DNA of 64,000 nucleotides from Streptomyces sp. BK208 (GCF_004364245.1 NZ_SOAV01000002.1:658599-722598); one strand, 5' to 3'; positions 26,103 through 36,482 are shown, counted from the first letter of the stretch. Made by a program: numbers and translations. The notes: generated by a model from the sequence alone, not told the origin.

Positions 26103-27314
26103 TCACCGCGTGTCGTCGTGGCCGCGCAGGTGGAGCGAGCGCAGGGCCACCTCGATGGCGAAGCGGTGGTCGGGGTCGGCGAGCCGGTCGCCCAGGTGGG
26201 CGTCGAGCGTCCGCAGGCGGTAGCGGACGGTCTGTGCGTGCACGCCCAGCAGCTCGCCGACCTGCTCCGCGGGCGCCCGGGTGGACACGTGCACGCGCAG
26301 GGTCTCCACGAGCCGGTCGCGGCGCCTGGCCGGAAGCGCGTCCAGCGGGGCCAGCTCACGGGCCGCGATCCGGTCCACCAGGGCGGCGTCGGACAGCAGC
26401 CACAGGGTGGTCAGGTGGTCCTCGCAGCGGATCAGCGGCGCGTCGGGAATGACATCCTCGTCAACGAGCTGCAGAACCCGGCGGGCCCAGCGGACGGAGT
26501 CGGCGGCCTGCGTGATCGGCACGGTCAGGCCCACCGCGGCGCGGGTGCCGGCCAGGGCGGTGCCGATCATGTCGAGGCGGGCGGGGGTGAGGTCCCCGGG
26601 CACCAGCAGGTGCGGCTGCGGGATGTCGAGGTCGGCGAGGACGTCCCGGTCGAGTCCGGCCTGGATGTGCTCAGGCGCCGGGGACTGCAGGGCGACGAGG
26701 AAGCACGACCGGGGCAGCTCCCAGGCGGCGGCCTTGCACAGTTCGGAGACCGCCGTCCGGGGCAGCGGCGCGGAGGCCAGCAGGAAGTGCAGTAACTGTC
26801 TTCGTAACGCGGACTCCTCGGAGGCGGCCCGCTCCCGCACCTCCGCGTACCCCTCGCGGGTGATCGCCTCCAGTTCCTCGACGTAGGCGAAGAGGGCGTC
26901 GGCGAAGGCCAGGATCAGCGAGGGGGAGAGGCTGTACTGCCGCCCCAGCGTCTTGGCCCGGCGCAGCGCGATGCGCGCGCCCAGCCGGTACGCCCCTTGC
27001 AGGACCTCCAGGTCGCGGCCCTCGTAGGCCTCCACCCGGCCGAACCTGCGCAGCAGTTCGTCCCGCAGCTCCGAGCTGCTGGAAGGGTCGGCCACCCGGT
27101 CCACGAAGGCGGTCAGCGCCTGCTCCACGCCCTGGCGGATCGCGTCCCCGTCCGGACCGTTGAGCAGCCTGCCGTACACCGGATAGCTGCGGGTGACCTC
27201 GGTGCGTATCTCGTTCAGCAGCCCGGGAAGCAGCGGTCGCATGAACGCCGCGAACTTCTTGGGCAGGGGGTCGAGCGGTTCACCGAGCACCGGGGGAGGC
27301 GCGCTTGAGGGCAT
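26103..27314 (-). CDS. PucR/CdaR-type transcriptional regulator
   Basis: A 403-aa regulator. The C-terminal HTH of the PucR/CdaR class is clear (VETLRVHVSTRAPAEQVGELLG then HAQTVRYRLRTLDAHLGD, about 340-385). The N-terminal two thirds are helical and hold a putative ligand domain. There is no membrane segment. Start ATG 27314 with AAGGGA upstream. It lies on the same strand as, and downstream of, the secreted-protein genes that face the mce operon. It could regulate those genes or mce, but nothing in the sequence proves this. Confidence 0.8.
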   Translation of the reverse strand: MPSSAPPPVLGEPLDPLPKKFAAFMRPLLPGLLNEIRTEVTRSYPVYGRLLNGPDGDAIRQGVEQALTAFVDRVADPSSSSELRDELLRRFGRVEAYEGRDLEVLQGAYRLGARIALRRAKTLGRQYSLSPSLILAFADALFAYVEELEAITREGYAEVRERAASEESALRRQLLHFLLASAPLPRTAVSELCKAAAWELPRSCFLVALQSPAPEHIQAGLDRDVLADLDIPQPHLLVPGDLTPARLDMIGTALAGTRAAVGLTVPITQAADSVRWARRVLQLVDEDVIPDAPLIRCEDHLTTLWLLSDAALVDRIAARELAPLDALPARRRDRLVETLRVHVSTRAPAEQVGELLGVHAQTVRYRLRTLDAHLGDRLADPDHRFAIEVALRSLHLRGHDDTR

Positions 27315-27497
27315 GAGCGATCCCTTGCCGTCGACATGTCCGGTGGGGCGGACCGGCCGGGCCCCGCCCTCGGCGGGCGGAGCCTGGACCGGCCCACTGG
27401 GAGTTCACCGGTCTGGCAAGCTGACGGTAAATCAACTTTGTTGTGTTGTACATCTCTTGGGGAGGAATCGTGTCGCGGTTGTGTGTGCCCGCGGCTG

Positions 27498-28439
27498 TTA
27501 CCGGACGGCCGAGTGCCAGTTCTTCGAGAGCACCTTGCCCGCGTCGGGGACGACGGTCCCGGGCGCGTTGAGGCCGGTGAGGTGGGTCCGGGTGTCGTTG
27601 AGGGTGAGGCTGTTGTTCCCGGCAGGGGAGGGCAGCCCGGTCTTCGCGTTGACCGCGGCGTTGATCAGGCCGACGTTCAGGCCGCAGCCGGTCGCGCCGG
27701 GCACCGCGAAGCTGCTGTCGTTCTGCGTGGCGCCGACCAGGTTGATCCGGCTCATCTCGCCGGCCTCGTCCGCGGTGCCGTCGCCCCGGAAGAAGGTCAT
27801 CCCGAACTCGGGGTAGTTGCGGTTCGCCGGGTGCAGCACGATCGGGTCGGCGGCCGTCCCGATGTAGCACTTGTCGCCGAGGAGCGGGTTCTCCAGGTGG
27901 ATGCGGACCGGCAGGGCCACGATCGGCAGGTCGGTGAGGACGCCCGCGGCCTGGTCGAAGGCGTAGGGCGCGCCGACCGACTCCATGGTCGCGGTGATCT
28001 TGTTGAGGCTGGAGTTCTCCAGCGACTTGCAGATCCCCGTGATGACGAAGATGTCGCTCGGACACATCAGGCCGAGCAGCCCGCCGGGCACGGAGGCGGG
28101 CTCGGCGACCAGTGCCCCGGAGGCGGGGGCGACCACACTGCTGGTGCCGTCCGCGTTCTGGACGACGCCGATCTGGAGATTGGTCCTGCCGGTCGTCACG
28201 GTGGTGGAGCCCAGCTTGATGGAGCCGCTCGCCGACGTGGACACCACGCACTGCGGGGTCCGGTCGAAGCCGTCGGCGGCCAGCATCGCCGGGGCGTCCA
28301 CGGGGCAGCGGGTGAAGGGGGCCCATTCGCCGTTCAGCGCGGGGCCGGCGGCGGTCGCCGTGCCCAGCGAGGCGAAGGCGCCGAGCGCGGTCAGCGCGGA
28401 CACGGTGGCGAGCCGGGTACGGGTGGAGATCGGGGGCAT
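27498..28439 (-). CDS. Secreted protein of unknown function
   Basis: A 313-aa exported protein with a Sec signal (residues 1-31, ending TATAAG). The mature chain is beta-rich with paired cysteines (FTRCPVD, QCVVS, LMCPSD, GICKSL, DKCYIG, GCGLN) suited to disulfides outside the cell. The stretch IGVVQNADGTSSVVAP resembles VGVVQNAASATATW in the neighbouring larger protein, which suggests shared ancestry or a shared partner. ATG 28439 follows GGAAGG. It ends with TAA. A role with the divergent lipid importer is possible by position only. Confidence 0.7.
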   Translation of the reverse strand: MPPISTRTRLATVSALTALGAFASLGTATAAGPALNGEWAPFTRCPVDAPAMLAADGFDRTPQCVVSTSASGSIKLGSTTVTTGRTNLQIGVVQNADGTSSVVAPASGALVAEPASVPGGLLGLMCPSDIFVITGICKSLENSSLNKITATMESVGAPYAFDQAAGVLTDLPIVALPVRIHLENPLLGDKCYIGTAADPIVLHPANRNYPEFGMTFFRGDGTADEAGEMSRINLVGATQNDSSFAVPGATGCGLNVGLINAAVNAKTGLPSPAGNNSLTLNDTRTHLTGLNAPGTVVPDAGKVLSKNWHSAVR

Positions 28440-28477
28440 GGTGGTGGCCTTCCGTGGAGGTGGGAGACGGGGGACGG

Positions 28478-30151
28478 TCAGCGCTCCGCGACGGGGACCT
28501 CGTAGGGCTGGAGGTCCTGGGTGCACTGGCCTTCGTTGTCCGGGCTCGGGAACACCGGGGCGGCGATCGCGCACGTCTGTCCCTGAACCTGCTTGATGTA
28601 GTTGCCGGGGCCGGAGACGGAGGCGGTGAGCAGCCGGTCGAGGTCCTCGCCGTCGGTGCCGCAGCCGGTGAAGGCGGGGACGGCGGTCTCGCCGGACAGC
28701 ACGCCGCCGCTCAGCAGCAGGTAACCGGTGGCCGGCAGGCCGATGACCTGCTCGCCCCGGCCGTAGAGCACCAGGTGGTCACCCGGGAAGTTCGCCGGGT
28801 CCGGGTCCTCGGAGGTGAGGGACGTCTCGGTCCGGCACCCGGAACCGACGTCCAGGGGCGTTCCGTTGACCTCCAGCTTTCGTACGCGCAGGACCAGCGG
28901 CGCCCGCACGTAGGTGTCCGTGATCGTGGTGAAGTCGGACAGGCGGATCTTCATGCGCGAGTCGATCCGCAAGGGGCCCGTCTGCTCCAGCACCATGGTC
29001 GCCTTCACCGGGGTGAAGTCGAAGGACAGGAAGGTCGCTTCGAAGGGCGGGGTCTGCTTGCGCTCCCGGTAGTGGAAGTCGCCGTACGACACGGTGTCGA
29101 AGATCAGGTAGTCCGGGTCGGCGGGACCCGGCACGGGGAGGCCCTGCTCGATCAGCACGCAGGACGGCGGCAGGTACGCGGCGCCCTTCATCTTCTTCAC
29201 GTTGGCGTAGCCGGTGACGTAGGCGTTGAGCGACACGTCCGTGGGCGGGTGCTGCTCGTCGTAGCGGCACGGGAGGACCTTCCCGCGGTCCGCGGCGGCG
29301 CCGGGGCTGTTCTCCAGCACCTTCGGCGACCGCTCGGACTGCCGCTCCCCCTGCCGGTCCTCCGGCGCCTCCGGCTGCCCGTCCTGCGGCGCCCCCGAGG
29401 TGTCGTCCGCCCCGGGCGAGGAGGGCGAACCGCTCGCTCCCGGTCCGCCCGCGCCGACCGGCACGGTGGCCAGCAGGCCCTGGCCCGGCGCGTCCTCGGC
29501 GAGGGAGCAGTCGACGGTCAGCGCACCGGGTCCCTCGGTGGCCGGGTCGCCGGTGGTCCCGGTGGCTCCGGGGGTCCCGGTGGCTCCGGCGGCCCCGGTG
29601 GCGCTCCGGTCCGCGGTGGCGTCCGCGGCGTCGAGCGCCAGGTCGATCGCGAGGGCTCCCGCGGAGAATGTCAGGTCGCCGTCGCCCTGGCCGGCCACCG
29701 AGGGCACGTCGCCCCCCGTGACCAGGGTCAGCGGTCCCGACGCGGGAAGCGCCAGCGGCTCGGCGCTTCCCCGCCAGGTCGCCGTCGCCGAGGCCGCGTT
29801 CTGGACGACGCCGACGTCCAGCCGGGTGGCCGCCCGTACCTCGGTCGCGCCCGTCCCGGTGAGGTCCGCGACCGCCTCCGCGGGGAGTTCCACCGTGGTG
29901 GTGACGTCGGACGGCGTGAAGGCCTCGCCCGCCCCGGCCCGCTCCGGAAAGTCCGCCGAGATCCGCACCGTCGCGGGCAGCGGACCCGAGGGCAGGGTGC
30001 AGACGTAGGGGAGTTCGGCCTCGACCTCCTGGGTTCCCGTGGCGGACGCCGTGGTCGGGATCAGGGCGGCGAGCACGACGAACGCGGCGATCGAGGTGGT
30101 CCGGGCGCGGACCCGGGGCGGCCGCGGGGCGGCGGCTGGCTTGGCTGTCAC
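28478..30151 (-). CDS. Secreted DUF6801-like protein with low-complexity middle
   Basis: A 557-aa exported protein. I start at GTG 30151, which has GGAG five bases upstream and leaves a long-n-region signal peptide ending TASA near residue 39; the ATG at 30211 is less likely. Residues about 45-190 match my memory of the actinobacterial DUF6801 domain (YVCTLPSGPLPATVRIS). A Gly/Thr/Pro spacer (about 190-280) is followed by a Cys-containing beta-rich domain to the end. It is followed 38 nt later by the smaller secreted protein gene, so the two are likely co-transcribed. Function unknown. Confidence 0.65.
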   Translation of the reverse strand: MTAKPAAAPRPPRVRARTTSIAAFVVLAALIPTTASATGTQEVEAELPYVCTLPSGPLPATVRISADFPERAGAGEAFTPSDVTTTVELPAEAVADLTGTGATEVRAATRLDVGVVQNAASATATWRGSAEPLALPASGPLTLVTGGDVPSVAGQGDGDLTFSAGALAIDLALDAADATADRSATGAAGATGTPGATGTTGDPATEGPGALTVDCSLAEDAPGQGLLATVPVGAGGPGASGSPSSPGADDTSGAPQDGQPEAPEDRQGERQSERSPKVLENSPGAAADRGKVLPCRYDEQHPPTDVSLNAYVTGYANVKKMKGAAYLPPSCVLIEQGLPVPGPADPDYLIFDTVSYGDFHYRERKQTPPFEATFLSFDFTPVKATMVLEQTGPLRIDSRMKIRLSDFTTITDTYVRAPLVLRVRKLEVNGTPLDVGSGCRTETSLTSEDPDPANFPGDHLVLYGRGEQVIGLPATGYLLLSGGVLSGETAVPAFTGCGTDGEDLDRLLTASVSGPGNYIKQVQGQTCAIAAPVFPSPDNEGQCTQDLQPYEVPVAER

Positions 30152-30216
30152 TGCGACTCCGCTCGGCTGGCTCGGACGGGGGCCGGTCTCCTCGCACACG
30201 GCACACGGCACACGGT

Positions 30217-30256
30217 CCGCGAACGCCCGGCCGGGGTGCCGGCCGGGCGTTCGCGG
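30217..30256 (-). terminator. Strong terminator after the secreted-protein gene at 30269
   Basis: A perfect 16-bp stem (30217-30232 with 30241-30256) and an 8-nt loop, starting 12 bases after the stop. It separates this gene from the two secreted-protein genes downstream. Confidence 0.8.
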
Positions 30257-30268
30257 CTGGTCGGCGGC

Positions 30269-30973
<705 letters not shown>

Positions 30974-31393
30974 TGCGGCCGTCCATGATTCTTTGAAAAC
31001 TGGAACAAGCTGTTTCCGGAGTGAGTGAATCGCGATTCCCCTTAGTCACCTGCTGCCAAGGACGGGACGTCCGGCCGATGATGCCTCATCTCCGTGAAGC
31101 TCACCCGGTACGGCGTCGTAATACTCACCTGATGACAAGTTACCGACGGGTTTCTGTGCTTTCCCTGACAGGTTGCGGAGGGTGCGGATCGGTATCCCGG
31201 AAAACTCCGATCCCGGTGTTGCCCGCCGAGGTTACTCGGCCGTAACGTGCCGGTGCGGTGCTCGGTTCCAGGTCGGTGGCCCCCGTCGGCCGGAGCCATG
31301 GCGGACGCGCCGTGCCCACATCCCGTGCGGCCGGGGCGTCCGCCGGCGGGGTCCCGCGGGCTCCACACCCCCCGGAGCCGCGAGACCCTGCCC

Positions 31394-31445
31394 TGTCTCC
31401 CCGGAGACAAGTGTGCGGCGGGCGGTTTGTCTGCGCGGTGACAAG
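31394..31445. promoter_or_regulatory. Cluster of TGTC/GACA palindromes, candidate mce operator
   Basis: A 16-bp inverted repeat TGTCTCC-cc-GGAGACA (31394-31409) is followed by TTTGTCT (31426-31432) and TGACAAG (31439-31445), which form a looser inverted pair. It lies 36-87 bases upstream of the mce -35 box, whose TTGTCA repeats the half-site. Confidence 0.5.
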
Positions 31446-31480
31446 TTCCGCGGGGGCGCCGAAGATCCGCGCCGCACCCG

Positions 31481-31510
31481 TTGTCAGTGCGCTCCGGGCC
31501 GCCTTAACGT
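31481..31510 (+). promoter_or_regulatory. Promoter of the mce operon
   Basis: The -35 TTGTCA (31481-31486) and -10 TAACGT (31505-31510) are 18 bases apart, which would place the transcript start about 37 bases before the first ATG. Confidence 0.55.
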
Positions 31511-31554
31511 GCGGGCCCGCAGCGCGTTTCCGATCGGCGTCCGCTGGAGGTGAT

Positions 31555-32562
31555 ATGGGAATCGAAGTGGTGGTCGAGGGCCTGACCAAGTCCTTCGGTA
31601 AGCAGAGCATCTGGCGGGACGTGTCACTCACTCTTCCGGCCGGAGAGGTCAGCGTGATGCTGGGCCCGTCCGGAACCGGTAAGACCGTTTTCCTGAAATC
31701 GCTCATAGGGTTGCTCAAACCCGAGAAGGGCCGTGTCCTCATCAACGGCGTGGACATGGTGAACAGTCCGGAAAGAGACATCTACGAGACCCGGAAACTC
31801 TTCGGCCTGATGTTCCAGGACGGTGCTCTCTTCGGGTCCATGTCTCTTTTCGACAATATCGCCTTCCCGCTGCGCGAACACACCCGCAAGAAGGAGTCCG
31901 AGATCCGCCGCATCGTCATGGAGCGGATCGAGGTCGTCGGACTGCTGGGGGCGGAGGGGAAACTCCCCGGGGAGATCAGCGGCGGCATGCGCAAGCGGGC
32001 GGGACTGGCCCGCGCGCTCGTCCTCGACCCGCAGATCATCCTGTGCGACGAACCGGACTCCGGGCTCGACCCGGTCCGCACCGCCTACATCTCCCAGCTG
32101 CTGATCGACCTCAACGCCCAGCTCGACGCGACGATGCTGATCGTCACCCACAACCTGGACATCGCCGCCACCGTGCCCGACAACATGGGGATGCTCTTCC
32201 TGCGCGAGCTGGTCACCTTCGGCCCGCGCGAGGTGCTGCTGACCAGCGACGAGCCGGTCGTGGCCCAGTTCCTCGGCGGCCGGCGCGAGGGGCCCATCGG
32301 GATGTCCGAGGAGAAGGACGCGGCCACCCTCGCCGCCGAGGCGGTCGCCCCCTCGGCCCCGGCCGGGCCCCGCGTGATCGTCCCGCAGCTGGAGCCGTCG
32401 CCCGGCATGCCGCCGCGCCGGGCCGTCGCCCGCCGGCGCGAACGCGTCCTGGGCATGATCGACACCCTGCCGCCCGCCGCGCGGTCCGCCATCCGGGACA
32501 CCTACGCGAGGAGTGCCGAGGCGGCCACCCTGCCGATGCCCGCCGCGGGGAGCGGCGCGTGA
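31555..32562 (+). CDS. mceG: Mce-system ABC ATPase (MceG/Mkl type)
   Basis: A 335-aa cytosolic ATPase powering lipid import through YrbE permeases. Walker A GPSGTGKT is at 37-44, the signature ISGGMRKRAGLARAL near 145, and Walker B ILCDEPDSGLD near 165. ISGGM (not ISGGQ) is typical of MlaF/Mkl proteins. The last 90 residues are an extension ending in a helical segment, as in mycobacterial Mkl. ATG 31555 has GGAGG six bases upstream. Unlike in mycobacteria, where the ATPase gene is unlinked to mce, it opens the operon here. Confidence 0.92.
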   Translation: MGIEVVVEGLTKSFGKQSIWRDVSLTLPAGEVSVMLGPSGTGKTVFLKSLIGLLKPEKGRVLINGVDMVNSPERDIYETRKLFGLMFQDGALFGSMSLFDNIAFPLREHTRKKESEIRRIVMERIEVVGLLGAEGKLPGEISGGMRKRAGLARALVLDPQIILCDEPDSGLDPVRTAYISQLLIDLNAQLDATMLIVTHNLDIAATVPDNMGMLFLRELVTFGPREVLLTSDEPVVAQFLGGRREGPIGMSEEKDAATLAAEAVAPSAPAGPRVIVPQLEPSPGMPPRRAVARRRERVLGMIDTLPPAARSAIRDTYARSAEAATLPMPAAGSGA

Positions 32563-33323
32563 TCACGGGCGCGCTGCGGCAGACCGGACGGCTCTTCGCG
32601 CTCGCCGCCGAAGTGGTCCGCGCCGTCTTCCGAAGACCCTTCCAGTTCCGCGAGTTCGTCGAGCAGTTCTGGTTCGTGGCGAGCGTGACCATCCTGCCCG
32701 CCGCCCTGGTCTCGATCCCCTTCGGCGCCGTCATCGCCCTCCAGGTCGGCTCCCTGACCGAGCAGTTGGGCGCCCAGTCGTTCACCGGCGGCGCCAGTGT
32801 CCTCGCCGTCGTCCAGCAGGCCAGCCCGCTCATCGTCGCCCTGCTCATCGCCGGCGCCGGGGGCTCGGCCATCTGCGCCGACCTCGGGTCCCGCAAGATC
32901 CGCGAGGAACTCGACGCCATGGAGGTCATGGGCGTCTCACCCGTGCAGCGCCTGGTGGTGCCCCGGGTGCTGGCCGCCATGGGCGTCGCGGTCCTGCTCA
33001 ACGGCCTGGTCTCCGTCGTCGGCATCCTCGGCGGTTACTTCTTCAACGTGATCATGCAGGGCGGCACGCCCGGCGCCTACCTCTCCAGCTTCTCCGCCCT
33101 CGCCCAGCTGCCCGACCTCTACGTCAGCGAACTCAAGGCGCTGGTCTTCGGGTTCATCGCGGGCATCGTCGCCGCCTACCGGGGGCTCAACCCGCGCGGC
33201 GGGCCCAAGGGCGTCGGCGACGCCGTCAACCAGTCCGTCGTCATCACGTTCCTGCTGCTCTTCTTCGTCAACATGGTGATGACGGCCGTGTACCTCCAGA
33301 TCGTCCCGCCGAAGGGAGGCTGA
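32559..33323 (+). CDS. yrbE1A: YrbE/MlaE-family permease A
   Basis: An inner-membrane permease of the MlaE family, 254 aa with about five to six helices. It carries the conserved SRKIREELDAMEVMGVSPVQRLVVPR segment (about 112-138), which touches the ATPase. The GTG start overlaps the ATPase stop. It would form a heterodimeric channel with the next gene product, beneath the MCE-protein tube. Confidence 0.92.
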   Translation: MITGALRQTGRLFALAAEVVRAVFRRPFQFREFVEQFWFVASVTILPAALVSIPFGAVIALQVGSLTEQLGAQSFTGGASVLAVVQQASPLIVALLIAGAGGSAICADLGSRKIREELDAMEVMGVSPVQRLVVPRVLAAMGVAVLLNGLVSVVGILGGYFFNVIMQGGTPGAYLSSFSALAQLPDLYVSELKALVFGFIAGIVAAYRGLNPRGGPKGVGDAVNQSVVITFLLLFFVNMVMTAVYLQIVPPKGG

Positions 33324-33329
33324 GGTCCG

Positions 33330-34136
33330 ATGGCCTCCCCGCTCGTCTGGCTCGACCGCTCCGGCGACCAACTGCTCTTCTACGTCCGGGCGCTGCTGTG
33401 GATCCCCCGGACCCTGCGCCGCTACCTCAAGGAGGTGCAGCGCCTGCTGGCCGAGGTGGCCTTCGGCTCCGGCGGCCTCGGGGTCATCGGCGGCACCATC
33501 GGCGTGATGATCGCGATGACGCTCTTCACCGGGACCGTCGTCGGCCTCCAGGGATACGCGGCCCTCGACCAGATCGGCACCGCCGCGTTCACCGGGTTCG
33601 TCTCCGCCTACTTCAACACCCGCGAGATCGCCCCGCTCGTGGCCGGACTCGCCCTCTCCGCCACCGTCGGGGCCGGCTTCACCGCCCAGATCGGCGCCAT
33701 GCGCATCAACGAGGAGGTCGACGCGCTGGAGGGCATGGGCATCCGCTCCATGCCCTACCTGGTCACCACCCGCATCATCGCCGGCGTGGTCGCCATCGTC
33801 CCGCTCTACGCGATCGGCCTGCTCTCCTCCTTCCTCGCCTCCCGCTACGTGACCGTCCTGTTCAACGGCCAGTCCCGCGGGACCTACGACCACTACTTCA
33901 ACCTCTTCCTCTCCCCGACGGACGTCCTGCTGTCCGTGCTGAAGGTGCTGATCTTCAGCGTGATGGTGATCGTCGCCCACTGCTACTACGGCTACCGCGC
34001 CTCCGGCGGCCCCGCCGGCGTCGGCGTCGCCGTCGGCCGGTCCGTGCGCAACGCCATCGTGCTGATCAGCGTCACCGACTTCTTCCTGTCGCTGGCCCTG
34101 TGGGGCGCGACCACGACCGTGAAGGTGGCGGGGTGA
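33330..34136 (+). CDS. yrbE1B: YrbE/MlaE-family permease B
   Basis: The second MlaE-family permease, 268 aa, with the matching coupling segment QIGAMRINEEVDALEGMGIRSMPYLVTTR (about 111-139). Six nucleotides separate it from yrbE1A, and a single base separates its stop from the mceA ATG. The pairing of two unlike YrbE subunits is the rule in actinobacterial mce operons. Confidence 0.92.
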   Translation: MASPLVWLDRSGDQLLFYVRALLWIPRTLRRYLKEVQRLLAEVAFGSGGLGVIGGTIGVMIAMTLFTGTVVGLQGYAALDQIGTAAFTGFVSAYFNTREIAPLVAGLALSATVGAGFTAQIGAMRINEEVDALEGMGIRSMPYLVTTRIIAGVVAIVPLYAIGLLSSFLASRYVTVLFNGQSRGTYDHYFNLFLSPTDVLLSVLKVLIFSVMVIVAHCYYGYRASGGPAGVGVAVGRSVRNAIVLISVTDFFLSLALWGATTTVKVAG

Positions 34137-34137
34137 G

Positions 34138-35421
34138 ATGAGCGGACCCGGCAAGGCGCGAGGAGCACGCGGGGCGCGGGGACAGAGGCTGCGCAACCGG
34201 CTGGCCGGAGTGGTGTTCGTGCTGGTGCCCGTCCTGCTGGTCTGGCTGGCCGTCGCCGTCTACGACAAGAAGTTCACCGACTCCGACCCGGTCGTCGTCG
34301 AGACCGGCAGCGCCGGCAACCAGATGCACCCCGGCGCCGAGGTGAAACTGCGCGGCGTCGTCGTCGGCGAGGTCCGCGCCATCGACGCCACCGGCGACGG
34401 CGCCCGGCTCACCCTCGCCATGAAACCCGGCGCGCTGGACCACGTCCCGTCCGACGTGCGCGCGCAGATGTTGCCCACCACCCTGTTCGGCGAGCGGTAC
34501 GTGGCCCTCGTACCGCCCGCGAACCCCTCGCCCGAGACCCTGGCCGCCGGGGCCGTCGTCCCCCAGGACCGGTCCGCCAACGCCATCGAGCTCCAGCAGG
34601 TGCTCGACGACGTCCTGCCGATGCTCACCGCCGTCCAGCCGCAGAAGCTCTCCGCGACCCTGTCCGCCGTCTCGCAGGCACTCGAAGGCCGCGGGGAACG
34701 GCTCGGCGACACGCTCACCCTGCTGGACGAGCACCTGAAGGACTTCAACCCCCACCTGCCCGCCCTCAACCGCGACCTCAAGGAACTCGTGAAGGTCAGC
34801 CACGTCTACGCGGACGCCGCGCCCGACATCCTCACGGCGCTCACCGACTTCACCACCACCAGCGGCACCCTCGCCGAGCAGGAGGCGGAACTCGCCGCCA
34901 CCCTCGGCGCCACGACCCGGACCGCCGAGGACGTCACCGCCTTCCTGCGTCAGAACAAGGACAACATCATCCGGCTCGGTGCCACCAGCCGGCCCACCCT
35001 GACCCTCCTCGCCGAGTACTCCGCCGCCTTCCCCTGCACCCTGCGCACCCTCGCCGACTTCGTGCCGGCCATGGACAAGGCGCTCGGCAAGGGCACCGAC
35101 CGGCCGGGCATCCACGTCGACGTCACCACCGTCGCCTCCCGCGGCGCCTACCGCCCCGGCCGCGACACCCCGGCGTACGACTCCGGCGGCGGCCCCCGCT
35201 GCCCCGCCGTGCCCTACCTCGGCACCCTGCCCCGGCCCACCGCGCGCGCCGCCACCCCCGCGGCCGCCCAGGACCTCGGGCCCGCCAACTCCCCGCAGGA
35301 GAACGACCTCGTCAACGAACTGATCGCCCCCGCCGCCGGGAAGAGCCCCGGCGACCTGCCCGACTGGAGCAGCCTGCTCGCCGGGCCCGTCTACCGCGGT
35401 ACGGAGGTGACGCTCCGATGA
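34138..35421 (+). CDS. mceA: MCE-family protein A
   Basis: The first of six MCE proteins, 427 aa. A membrane anchor spans about 23-43, the MlaD-like MCE domain about 50-125 (GAEVKLRGVVVGEVRAI, LFGERYVALVPP), then a long helical region and a Pro/Ala-rich tail. The six proteins are expected to make a heterohexameric tube carrying hydrophobic cargo from the cell surface to the YrbE permeases. The stop overlaps the mceB start. Confidence 0.9.
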   Translation: MSGPGKARGARGARGQRLRNRLAGVVFVLVPVLLVWLAVAVYDKKFTDSDPVVVETGSAGNQMHPGAEVKLRGVVVGEVRAIDATGDGARLTLAMKPGALDHVPSDVRAQMLPTTLFGERYVALVPPANPSPETLAAGAVVPQDRSANAIELQQVLDDVLPMLTAVQPQKLSATLSAVSQALEGRGERLGDTLTLLDEHLKDFNPHLPALNRDLKELVKVSHVYADAAPDILTALTDFTTTSGTLAEQEAELAATLGATTRTAEDVTAFLRQNKDNIIRLGATSRPTLTLLAEYSAAFPCTLRTLADFVPAMDKALGKGTDRPGIHVDVTTVASRGAYRPGRDTPAYDSGGGPRCPAVPYLGTLPRPTARAATPAAAQDLGPANSPQENDLVNELIAPAAGKSPGDLPDWSSLLAGPVYRGTEVTLR

Positions 35422-36482
35422 CCAGGCCGGACACCGCGCACACCCGGCGCCGCCCGCTGACCGGACCGCTGGTCAAGTCCCTCGTCTTCGTGGTGGTCAC
35501 CGTCCTCGCCACCACCGTCCTCGGCCTGAGCGTCGCCGGCACCGGTGCCGACTCCGACAGCGGGACCACCAGCTACAAGGCCCTGTTCACCGACGTCACC
35601 GGGCTCGTCGACGGCGACAGCGTGCGGATCTCCGGGGTGACGGTCGGCAAGGTGACCGACGTACGCGTCGTCCACCGGCGCACCGCCCAGGTCACCTTCA
35701 CCGTCCGCGACGACCGCAGGCTGCCCCGGTCGACCACGGCCGCCGTGAAGTACCTCAACATGGTCGGCCAGCGCTACGTCTCCCTCGACCGCGGCAGCGG
35801 CGACCTCGCCGGCACCCTCCCGGAGGGCGGCACCGTCCCGCTGGACCGCACCACGCCCGCGCTGGACCTCACGCTGCTCTTCAACGGCTTCAAGCCGCTG
35901 TTCGAGGGGCTCTCCCCGGAGGACGTCAACGAACTCGCCGGATCGATCGTGCAGGTGCTCCAGGGCGAGGGCGCCACCGTCGACAGCCTGATCCGCCACA
36001 TCGGCTCACTGGGCACGACCGTCGCCGCCAAGGACAAGGTGATCGGCGAGGTCGTCGAGAACCTCAGCACCGTCCTGGACACCCTCAACGACCGCGAGGA
36101 CGGCTTCGACGACCTCGTCGTCACCCTGCGGAAGCTCGTCACCGGCTTCAACCAGGACCGCAAGCCGCTGGGCGAGGCCGTCGCCGCCATGGGCGACCTG
36201 ACCACGGTCACCGCCGGCCTGATCGAGGACGGACGCGCACCCCTCAAGGAGGACATCCGCGAACTGGGCCGGCTGTCGGCAGGTCTCGGCGAGCACACCC
36301 CGCAGATCGAGGACTTCCTGGAGAAGTCCCCCGCCAAGATGACCGCCCTGGCCCGCCTGTCCTCCTACGGATCGTGGTTCAACCTCTACCTCTGCGAGGC
36401 GCGCGTGAGCGGAGTGACCACCTCCGACGGCTCGAAGCCGCCCACCGGCATCGCGATCACCGAATCGAGGTGCCGCGGATGA
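35418..36482 (+). CDS. mceB: MCE-family protein B
   Basis: A 354-aa subunit with an anchor at about 19-42, an MCE domain at about 50-130 (DSVRISGVTVGKVTDVRVV, NMVGQRYVSL) and a helical part to 330. It ends in the conserved SYGSWFNLYLCEARVSG segment with a cysteine, which recurs in MceC as WFDSYLCGVVP. Overlaps of four bases at both ends show tight translational coupling. Confidence 0.9.
   Translation: MTRPDTAHTRRRPLTGPLVKSLVFVVVTVLATTVLGLSVAGTGADSDSGTTSYKALFTDVTGLVDGDSVRISGVTVGKVTDVRVVHRRTAQVTFTVRDDRRLPRSTTAAVKYLNMVGQRYVSLDRGSGDLAGTLPEGGTVPLDRTTPALDLTLLFNGFKPLFEGLSPEDVNELAGSIVQVLQGEGATVDSLIRHIGSLGTTVAAKDKVIGEVVENLSTVLDTLNDREDGFDDLVVTLRKLVTGFNQDRKPLGEAVAAMGDLTTVTAGLIEDGRAPLKEDIRELGRLSAGLGEHTPQIEDFLEKSPAKMTALARLSSYGSWFNLYLCEARVSGVTTSDGSKPPTGIAITESRCRG

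Noticed and set aside
27470..27571. A plus-strand 33-codon frame with a good GGGGAGG ribosome site in an A+T-rich stretch
   Set aside because: It runs antisense into the secreted-protein gene, its product is Arg/Ser low-complexity, and nothing downstream continues it. The ribosome-site match may be chance.
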